Below, one piece after another: positions 1-4,574 of a stretch of DNA of 6,231 nucleotides. Under the pieces are notes generated by a model. It worked only from the letters and a program-made list of their open reading frames with translations, did no database searches and was not told where the DNA came from. Positions within the stretch are counted from its first letter, which is position 1; each line of letters starts with the position of its first letter. The translations under genes and the position numbers were made by a program. The stretch is taken from assembly GCA_902801585.1 (NCBI GenBank), contig CADCIU010000091.1, positions 1-6,231 on the forward strand, read 5' to 3'. The stretch is from an uncultured Lachnospiraceae bacterium (GTDB lineage: Bacteria > Bacillota_A > Clostridia > Lachnospirales > Lachnospiraceae).

Positions 1-318
1 GTGATCGACGGCGCTAACATCATCCAGCAGATCAAGGCTGTTGAATGGCCTGCTATCAAGGATACAGTGCTGATCCAGTTCATCATGTCCGTCGGCAACA
101 TCATGTCCGTCGGCTTTGAAAAGGCATATGCGCTGCAGACCGACCTTAACCTGAACGCGTCGGAGATAATCTCCACATACGTGTACAAGAAGGGCCTTCT
201 GGATGGCGACTATGGTTTCTCCACCGCCGTTGGCCTGTTCAATACCGTTATCAACGTCATTCTTCTGGTAACTATGAACTCTCTGGTTAAGAAGATGAAT
301 GACGGCAAGGGTATTTAA
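1..318 (+). CDS. Sugar ABC transporter permease, LplB type (5' partial)
   Basis: This is the C-terminal 105 residues of a membrane permease of a binding-protein-dependent sugar importer. The GTG at position 1 is an internal valine codon, not a start. The fragment opens inside the cytoplasmic EAA coupling loop (V-I-D-G-A-N followed by Q and W-P), which normally reads EAAxxDGA and docks on the ATPase, so the conserved E-A-A has been cut off by the window edge. Two hydrophobic segments follow, at about residues 23-46 and 74-96, separated by a short polar stretch (TYVYKKGLLDGDYGFSTAVG) typical of the extracytoplasmic loop of LplB-type permeases (COG4209). The SVGNIMSVGFEK stretch is also typical of that family. 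The gene ends in a TAA that is embedded in the ribosome site of the next permease, so the two are translationally adjacent and should form one heterodimeric channel. The family call is solid; substrate cannot be read from it. Confidence 0.93.
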   Translation: MIDGANIIQQIKAVEWPAIKDTVLIQFIMSVGNIMSVGFEKAYALQTDLNLNASEIISTYVYKKGLLDGDYGFSTAVGLFNTVINVILLVTMNSLVKKMNDGKGI

Positions 319-325
319 AGGAGGT
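317..325 (+). promoter_or_regulatory. Strong Shine-Dalgarno that sets the start of the second permease
   Basis: AAAGGAGGT overlaps the last two bases of the upstream TAA stop and lies 7 bases before the ATG at 333. This spacing supports ATG 333 and argues against the in-frame GTG at 324, which lies inside the ribosome site itself. Stop and ribosome site overlap, which suggests translational coupling of the two permeases. Confidence 0.85.
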
Positions 326-332
326 GCGGAAT

Positions 333-1238
333 ATGAAAACCAAAAAGAGAAGTGAATTTTCCAAACTGCCCTCCGGCGATAAGACTTTGATGATCATCGC
401 TTATGCGATCCTCGGTTTGTTCCTTGTAGCGATCATCCTGCCGATCATCTACATTATCCTTGCTTCCTTTATCGATCCGGTCACACTGCAGAACAGCGGA
501 CTGACCTTCGATTTCAGCAAGTGGACGCTTACCGCTTATGAGCGCGTCCTGGGCAACGCACAGATCTGGGTCGGTTTCAAGAACGCGCTGATCTACTCAG
601 TCCTGTTCACGATCATCTCTGTTGTTGTGACGCTGCTGGCGGCTTATCCTATGTCCCGCGCTGATTTTAAGGGAAGAGGATTTTTCAATACGATCTTCGT
701 GATCACAATGTTCTTTGGCGGCGGTCTGATCCCTACATACTTGCTGATCTCCAACCTGGGCATGCTGGATACCATTTGGGCGATCCTCATCCCCGGCGCT
801 TTCAGCGTATGGAACATGATCATTGCCCGTACTTACTACATGGGCATTCCCCGCGACCTGCAGGAAGCGGCGGAGATCGACGGCGCGACCGAGATGGTCT
901 ACTTTTTCCAGATCCTTCTGCCTGTATGCACACCGATCATTGCCACGATCGCTATGTGGCAGTTCGTCGGTATGTGGAACAGCTATTTCGACGCGATGAT
1001 CTACCTCAACAGCGCATCGAAACAGCCTCTGCAGCTGGTCCTGCGTGCCATCCTGATCCAAAGCCAACCCGAACCCGGCATGGTCTCCGACATGCAGTCC
1101 ACTGCCGCTCGTGCGCAGCTGGCCGAACTTTTAAAATACGCGACGATCATCATTTCGAGTTTGCCTCTGATGATCATGTATCCCTTCTTCCAGAAGTATT
1201 TTGACAACGGCATTATGGCCGGCGCAGTCAAAGGCTGA
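333..1238 (+). CDS. Sugar ABC transporter permease, LplC/YtcP type
   Basis: This 301-residue inner-membrane permease is the second half of the transport channel and pairs with the truncated LplB-type protein upstream. About six hydrophobic segments are visible, near residues 18-44, 82-106, 115-140, 145-165, 195-215 and 265-285. The EAA coupling motif is complete (EAAEIDGA, residues 178-185, followed by F-x-x-I-L-L-P) and would contact the Q-loop region of the ATPase. The C-terminus (LKYATIIISSLPLMIMYPFF, then QKYFDNG and a terminal AVKG) is the usual ending of the COG0395 subfamily that works with LplA-type binding proteins. Length is normal for the family (about 290-310). ATG 333 was chosen over GTG 324 because of the ribosome site at 317-325. 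It sits 14 bases after the first permease and 48 bases before the binding-protein gene, consistent with one operon. The sequence alone does not give the substrate. Confidence 0.95.
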   Translation: MKTKKRSEFSKLPSGDKTLMIIAYAILGLFLVAIILPIIYIILASFIDPVTLQNSGLTFDFSKWTLTAYERVLGNAQIWVGFKNALIYSVLFTIISVVVTLLAAYPMSRADFKGRGFFNTIFVITMFFGGGLIPTYLLISNLGMLDTIWAILIPGAFSVWNMIIARTYYMGIPRDLQEAAEIDGATEMVYFFQILLPVCTPIIATIAMWQFVGMWNSYFDAMIYLNSASKQPLQLVLRAILIQSQPEPGMVSDMQSTAARAQLAELLKYATIIISSLPLMIMYPFFQKYFDNGIMAGAVKG

Positions 1239-1274
1239 GCAATGTTTTGGCAAAAAAGAGCCATTGAAAACAAA

Positions 1275-1280
1275 AAGGAG
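1275..1280 (+). promoter_or_regulatory. Shine-Dalgarno that sets the start of the binding protein
   Basis: AAGGAG lies 6 bases before the ATG at 1287. The alternative in-frame ATG at 1242 has no ribosome site in front of it (it follows the permease stop by 3 bases) and would put 15 charged residues before the signal peptide. ATG 1287 gives a textbook lipoprotein signal peptide. Confidence 0.85.
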
Positions 1281-1286
1281 AAAATC

Positions 1287-2996
1287 ATGAAGCATAAAAG
1301 AGTATTAGCATTAGTGCTGGCAGTTGTAATGTCAGCTGCTCTGTTAGCAGGCTGCGGCGGCTCTTCATCCGGCGGCGCATCTTCCGCACCGGTGGAAGAC
1401 GTTGATCCTGCATCCCTGACATTCCCTCTGGCGGAAAAGGCAGAAATCTCCGGTCTTACCAGATATGCAGCCGGCACGGAATCTGACCCCAACAACCGCA
1501 CTATCTACAAGCGCCTTGAGGAAAAGACGAACGTCCATGTCAACTGGAAGAGCATCCAGGGTGACCAGTGGAGCGACAAGATCGCTCTTGAGATGTCCAA
1601 TATCAAGACCCTGCCTGAGTTTATCTCCCCTGCAGGCCTTAGTGATACTGACGTTCTCAAGTATGCCAAGCAGGGCGTTATCATCCCGCTTGAGGATTAC
1701 ATTGACAAGTATATGCCGAATCTTTGCAAGGTCTTCGAACAGGCTCCCGAGTACCGCGACATGTGCACGGACGAGAACGGCCACATCTGGACACTGCCTT
1801 GGATTGAGCAGCTCGGTGTAGGAAAGACCGCTATCCAGACTATCGGAAATATGCCTTTCATCAATGTTGCATGGCTCAAATTCCTCGGACTTGAAATGCC
1901 CAAGACAACCGATGAGTTCGAACAGGTCCTGATCGCTTTCCGCGACAATGCTGACGCGCTCAAGAAGGAATTCAAAATCGATGGCGAGATCGTTCCTATG
2001 TCCTGCATCATCAGCGGCGGCAATGAGGACTGCACAATTCTTTGCAACGGTTTCGGAGAAGGCTTCGGCGATCCTGATCCCAGCCGTCACATTGTTATCG
2101 ACGACAATAAGAAGGTCGTCTGCACAGCTACTACAGAAGGCTGGCGCAAGGGCGTGGAATGGCTCCACAAGCTCTACAGCGAGAACCTGATCGATCCTGA
2201 TGCTTTCACACAGGAGTGGTCCACATATGTTGCCAAGGGTAAGTCCGGCCGCTTCGGCGTCTGCTTCTCCTGGGACGTTGCAAACATTGTTAATATCAGC
2301 ATGGATGACATCGTCAACAACACCGGCGATTGGCAGCCTATGCCTATGCTGACAGCAGATGTTCTCAATCTCACTCCTCAGAACGGCTCCTACACTTCCG
2401 GTTTCGACCGCGGCCGCGGCGCTGTTATAACTGCAAATGCCAAGAACCCTGCCCTGATCTGCGCGTGGTTCGACCAGATGTATGATCCGCTCCAGTCCCC
2501 TCAGAATAACTGGGGAACCTACGGCGAAGATGACGAATTCGATATCTTCGTGATGGGCACCAACGATAAGGGCGAGCCGATGCTCCAGCATGCTCCTCTT
2601 GGCGACGCTTCTCCTGTTGAAGTTCGTGAAGCTGAGATGGTCGACGGCCCTCTGGCTGTTCTCGACAGCTACTACGGCGTATACGTAACATGCCCTGATG
2701 ACGCTCAGTACCGCCTGAACTGGATCAAGGACATCTACACACCCGACATGCACACTAAGTATGTATTCCCGAACGTATTCATGACAGCTGATGATACCAA
2801 GACTCTGTCCAACCTGAGCGCAGACATCGACAAATGCATCAAGACCGCCAGAGCAGACGGTATCATGAACGGCTTTACAGATGCGGATTGGGATAAGCTC
2901 CAGAGCGATCTGCAGTCCTACAAGCTGGACGAGTACCTGGCTATCTTCCAGAAGTATGTAGATTCTGCATCTGACGCTGCATTATCTGCAGACTGA
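1287..2996 (+). CDS. LplA/FusA-like extracellular sugar-binding lipoprotein
   Basis: This 569-residue protein is the receptor of the importer. It begins with a lipoprotein signal peptide: basic MKHKR, a hydrophobic core, and the lipobox L-A-G-C with the lipidated cysteine at residue 23. A Gly/Ser-rich linker follows, then the mature domain, which would be tethered to the outer face of the membrane. The size is typical of the large (about 500-570 residue) LplA-type binding proteins that pair with LplB/LplC permeases, and clearly larger than the 400-residue MalE/MsmE type. Recognisable segments include a FPLAEK-type N-terminal strand, the EEKTNVHVNW stretch that starts the type-1 solute-binding fold, and a DENGHIWTLPW turn. 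The D-x-N-x-N/D-G calcium loop common in this family (often DPNGNGK followed by DEIP) is not obvious here; the equivalent place reads KIDGEIVPM. Substrate is inferred from the GH32 gene downstream: sucrose or short fructo-oligosaccharides, as for pneumococcal FusA/SusX. Codon choice (CGC/CGT arginine, few rare codons) suggests high expression. Confidence 0.93.
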   Translation: MKHKRVLALVLAVVMSAALLAGCGGSSSGGASSAPVEDVDPASLTFPLAEKAEISGLTRYAAGTESDPNNRTIYKRLEEKTNVHVNWKSIQGDQWSDKIALEMSNIKTLPEFISPAGLSDTDVLKYAKQGVIIPLEDYIDKYMPNLCKVFEQAPEYRDMCTDENGHIWTLPWIEQLGVGKTAIQTIGNMPFINVAWLKFLGLEMPKTTDEFEQVLIAFRDNADALKKEFKIDGEIVPMSCIISGGNEDCTILCNGFGEGFGDPDPSRHIVIDDNKKVVCTATTEGWRKGVEWLHKLYSENLIDPDAFTQEWSTYVAKGKSGRFGVCFSWDVANIVNISMDDIVNNTGDWQPMPMLTADVLNLTPQNGSYTSGFDRGRGAVITANAKNPALICAWFDQMYDPLQSPQNNWGTYGEDDEFDIFVMGTNDKGEPMLQHAPLGDASPVEVREAEMVDGPLAVLDSYYGVYVTCPDDAQYRLNWIKDIYTPDMHTKYVFPNVFMTADDTKTLSNLSADIDKCIKTARADGIMNGFTDADWDKLQSDLQSYKLDEYLAIFQKYVDSASDAALSAD

Positions 2997-3012
2997 TCCC
3001 CCCCTTTGCAAC

Positions 3013-3061
3013 GTGGTGTTCCGAAATGATGAGAGTATTCTCTCATCATTCCGGCCACCAC
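3013..3061 (+). promoter_or_regulatory. Long interrupted stem-loop after the binding-protein gene
   Basis: An inverted repeat starts 16 bases after the binding-protein stop codon. GTGGTG (3013-3018) pairs with CACCAC (3056-3061), CCG (3021-3023) with CGG (3052-3054), and AATGATGAGAG (3025-3035) with CTCTCATCATT (3040-3050), around a TATT loop. Two small internal loops (TT against C, and A against C) interrupt about 20 base pairs in total. No T-tract follows, so it does not look like a standard intrinsic terminator. Its position suggests an mRNA 3'-end stabiliser or processing block that keeps binding-protein transcript levels above those of downstream genes, as known for malE-type operons, or a partial attenuator. 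The structure is read directly; the role is inferred. Confidence 0.6.
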
Positions 3062-3093
3062 CTGAAGAGCATATGAATTGACCGTGAAGTGAT

Positions 3094-3110
3094 ATTAAGA
3101 ACAGCTTAAT
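3094..3110 (+). repeat. Short inverted repeat in the ATPase leader
   Basis: ATTAAG (3094-3099) and CTTAAT (3105-3110) form a perfect 6-base dyad around AACAG. It could be a small operator or a weak hairpin. No convincing -35/-10 pair was found at proper spacing around it: TTGACC at 3078 lacks a good -10 box 16-18 bases downstream. The site is short enough to be chance. Confidence 0.3.
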
Positions 3111-3116
3111 TCCATG

Positions 3117-3148
3117 GCGGCAGACCACTCCACTTTTTGGACTGCCGC
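3117..3148 (+). promoter_or_regulatory. Leader hairpin I with GCGGCAG/CTGCCGC stem
   Basis: GCGGCAG (3117-3123) pairs with CTGCCGC (3142-3148). Inside it TCCA (3129-3132) pairs with TGGA (3138-3141) around CTTTT, with ACCAC bulged on the 5' side. The same 7-base left arm recurs at 3184-3190 in a second hairpin, and the right arm of this hairpin can also pair with the left arm of the second one, so the two structures could be mutually exclusive. The hairpin ends 9 bases before an orphan ribosome site at 3158-3165. Confidence 0.5.
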
Positions 3149-3157
3149 ACATGAAAG

Positions 3158-3165
3158 AAAGGAGG
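3158..3165 (+). promoter_or_regulatory. Orphan Shine-Dalgarno with no start codon behind it
   Basis: AAAGGAGG is the best ribosome-site match in this leader and is followed by AAAA, the usual A-rich spacer before a start codon. No ATG, GTG or TTG lies within the following 5-10 bases; only a CTG at 3173 is in range, and it would give a peptide of 11 codons. The true ATPase start lies 108 bases further on. This looks like the ribosome site that once served the ATPase gene, now separated from it by a structured block. Confidence 0.5.
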
Positions 3166-3169
3166 AAAA

Positions 3170-3272
3170 GCCCTGCTCGGGCTGCGGCAGTGTGGAGACC
3201 TGCCGTAAGGCATGAGGCAAGAGCCCGTGCGAGGACGTTCCTTGCGGAGGCAGAACGTCCGGAGCGAATAAA
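3170..3272 (+). repeat. GC-rich self-complementary block between ribosome site and ATPase start
   Basis: About 100 bases packed with inverted repeats. CGGGCT (3178-3183) pairs with AGCCCG (3222-3227) and encloses CGGCAG/CTGCCG (3185-3190 with 3200-3205). GGACGTTC (3233-3240) pairs perfectly with GAACGTCC (3253-3260). Alternative local hairpins also exist: GCCC/GGGC (3170-3173 with 3179-3182), and TGCC-GTAA-GGCA (3201-3212), which carries a GNRA-type tetraloop. Read in the ATPase frame the block is open but encodes an Ala/Arg-rich stretch unlike any ABC ATPase N-terminus. Candidates are a small mobile palindromic element inserted between the ribosome site and the start codon, or a cis-regulatory RNA. 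I do not recognise a named Rfam family. Boundaries are approximate. Confidence 0.45.
3261..3264 (+). promoter_or_regulatory. Weak ribosome site used by the ATPase start
   Basis: GGAG lies 9 bases before ATG 3274, directly after the 8-bp stem at 3233-3260. It is weaker than the orphan AAAGGAGG upstream. Together with the protein alignment (translation from 3274 begins MASVQLKNIKKVYP, the normal MsmK-type N-terminus), it supports 3274 as the start rather than the in-frame ATG at 3151. Confidence 0.55.
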
Positions 3273-3273
3273 C

Positions 3274-4455
3274 ATGGCGAGTGTTCAGCTCAAAAACATC
3301 AAGAAAGTATATCCCTATATCAGCGGCGAGGATAAGAAGAAAAACAAGAAAAAGAATGCCGACGAGCCGGAAAAGAAAATCAATCTGCAGATCACAGATG
3401 AAGGCGTTGTAGCGGTGCAGCAGTTCAGTCTTGACATCAAGGACAAGGAATTCATCGTGCTGGTAGGCCCTTCCGGCTGCGGCAAATCCACCACCCTGCG
3501 TATGGTCGCCGGGCTGGAGGAGATCTCCGGCGGCGAGCTGATCATCGACGGCAAGGTTATGAATGATGTTGCTCCCAAGGATCGCGACATCGCTATGGTC
3601 TTCCAGAACTACGCCCTGTATCCGCACATGACAGTGTATGAAAATATGGCCTTCTCCTTAAAGCTCCGTCATACGGCTAAGGATGAGATTGACAGGAAGG
3701 TGCGCGAAGCAGCCAGGATCCTTGATATCACTCAGTATCTTGAACGTAAGCCGAAGGCTCTGTCAGGCGGTCAGCGCCAGCGTGTCGCCATTGGCCGTGC
3801 GATCGTCCGTGCCCCGAAGGTGATGCTGATGGATGAGCCTCTGTCCAACCTGGACGCGAAGCTCCGCAACGAAATGCGCGCCGAGATCATTAAACTGCGC
3901 CAGCGTATTGACACGACCTTCATGTATGTTACCCACGACCAGACTGAAGCGATGACCCTGGGCGACCGCATTGTCATCATGCGCGATGGGTACATCCAGC
4001 AGATCGGAACGCCGCAGGAAGTTTTCAACCATCCCGCAAACCTCTTTGTCGCCGGATTCATCGGCATGCCCGTTATGAACTTCTTCGATGCAGAGCTTAA
4101 GCGCGAGGGCAATAATTACTTTGTTGAACTCAGCGGCGTAAAGGTTCAGCTGGATGAGAAAAAGACAGCCCGTCTGTTGAAGAATAATGTTCAGAGTCAG
4201 CCGATCACGCTTGGCGTCCGTCCTGAGCATACACATGTTTCAGACACCGGTGTTCCCGCCAAAGTAGATGTCAGCGAAATGATGGGATCCTCCGTGCATC
4301 TGCATGTCAACGCTGATGGCCGTGATGTCATCATCATCGTCCCGACCCTTGACATGGAGAGCAATTACAATTACGGTGATCTTGTTCACTTTACATTTGC
4401 CGGCAATGTCGCACATGTTTTCTCTAAGGAGACGGACAAAAACCTCGAGTTCTGA
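3274..4455 (+). CDS. msmK: Sugar importer ABC ATPase (MsmK/MalK/UgpC type)
   Basis: This 393-residue cytoplasmic protein hydrolyses ATP to drive carbohydrate import. All nucleotide-binding motifs are intact: Walker A GPSGCGKST (residues 65-73), Q-loop glutamine 111 in VFQNYALYPHMTV, signature LSGGQ (163-167), Walker B VMLMDE (183-188, catalytic E188), D-loop SNLD (191-194) and switch histidine 221 in VTHD. Residues from about 236 form the MalK-type C-terminal regulatory (TOBE) domain, with the family hallmarks FVAGFIGMPVMNFF and LGVRPEH. An unusual lysine-rich insert occupies about residues 18-42, between the first strand and the VAVQQFSLDI strand; I recall similar inserts in other Clostridia homologues. 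ATG 3274 was chosen because the in-frame upstream extension to 3151 is Arg/Ala-rich and runs through the hairpin block. In many Firmicutes this ATPase is a single shared gene elsewhere; here it lies between its permeases and a GH32 enzyme. The symbol reflects family resemblance, not proven function. Confidence 0.95.
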   Translation: MASVQLKNIKKVYPYISGEDKKKNKKKNADEPEKKINLQITDEGVVAVQQFSLDIKDKEFIVLVGPSGCGKSTTLRMVAGLEEISGGELIIDGKVMNDVAPKDRDIAMVFQNYALYPHMTVYENMAFSLKLRHTAKDEIDRKVREAARILDITQYLERKPKALSGGQRQRVAIGRAIVRAPKVMLMDEPLSNLDAKLRNEMRAEIIKLRQRIDTTFMYVTHDQTEAMTLGDRIVIMRDGYIQQIGTPQEVFNHPANLFVAGFIGMPVMNFFDAELKREGNNYFVELSGVKVQLDEKKTARLLKNNVQSQPITLGVRPEHTHVSDTGVPAKVDVSEMMGSSVHLHVNADGRDVIIIVPTLDMESNYNYGDLVHFTFAGNVAHVFSKETDKNLEF

Positions 4456-4488
4456 GGACTTGCGTCTAAAGAAAAAAGAATTAAGAAA

Positions 4489-4527
4489 TAATAGCAGTGC
4501 AGGCGCAAAGCGCCTGCTCTGTTATTA
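4489..4527 (+). terminator. Strong hairpin, probable terminator after the ATPase gene
   Basis: GCAGGCGC (4499-4506) pairs perfectly with GCGCCTGC (4510-4517) around an AAA loop. After one T-T mismatch the stem continues through TAATAGCAG (4489-4497) with CTGTTATTA (4519-4527), including one G-T wobble, giving 17 pairs. An A-rich stretch (4470-4490) precedes it and the 3' arm ends T-rich, but there is no clean run of T after the stem, so termination may be partial or bidirectional. It sits 33 bases after the ATPase stop and 47 bases before the GH32 start, so it could separate the importer transcript from the GH32 gene. No confident promoter was found between hairpin and GH32. Confidence 0.6.
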
Positions 4528-4561
4528 GTACTTGGAAATACTCAGTCAACATAATTCCGAC

Positions 4562-4569
4562 AGGGAGGT
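4562..4569 (+). promoter_or_regulatory. Shine-Dalgarno of the GH32 gene
   Basis: AGGGAGGT lies 5 bases before ATG 4575 and matches the anti-Shine-Dalgarno well. It supports this start, which also gives the expected distance of 38 residues to the catalytic aspartate. Confidence 0.8.
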
Positions 4570-4574
4570 AAGAA

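Noticed and set aside
81..114. 16-base direct repeat (CATCATGTCCGTCGGC at 81-96 and 99-114) in the first permease
   Set aside because: It encodes the repeated I-M-S-V-G pattern of SVGNIMSVGFEK, which is normal for this permease family and keeps family length, so it is unlikely to be a recent duplication.
1242..1286. Longer start of the binding protein at ATG 1242
   Set aside because: There is no ribosome site before it and it would bury the signal peptide behind 15 mostly charged residues; ATG 1287 has a good ribosome site.
1365..2753. Long open frame (462 codons) on the minus strand opposite the binding-protein gene
   Set aside because: It lies entirely within a clear lipoprotein gene, has no recognisable domain or ribosome site, and is explained by the strong codon bias of the + strand gene, which avoids codons that read as stops on the other strand.
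3078..3111. Promoter starting with TTGACC at 3078 in front of the ATPase gene
   Set aside because: No acceptable -10 hexamer lies 16-18 bases downstream (the sequence there is ACAGCT/CAGCTT); TATTAA at 3093 is too close and TTAATT at 3106 too far.
3151..3273. N-terminal extension of the ATPase from the in-frame ATG at 3151
   Set aside because: The extension is Arg/Ala-rich, encoded by the hairpin block, and the AAAGGAGG lies downstream of this ATG, not upstream. Family N-termini begin at the residues encoded from 3274.
2997..3273. RNase P, tmRNA or group II intron fragment in the structured leader
   Set aside because: GAGGAAAAG and the GNRA-type loop are superficially reminiscent, but the conserved cores of these RNAs (for example the RNase P P4 helix or intron domain V) are absent and the region is too short.
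4532..4555. Promoter for GH32 using TTGGAA (4532) and CATAAT (4550)
   Set aside because: The spacing between the two boxes is only 12 bases, too short for a housekeeping sigma factor promoter.
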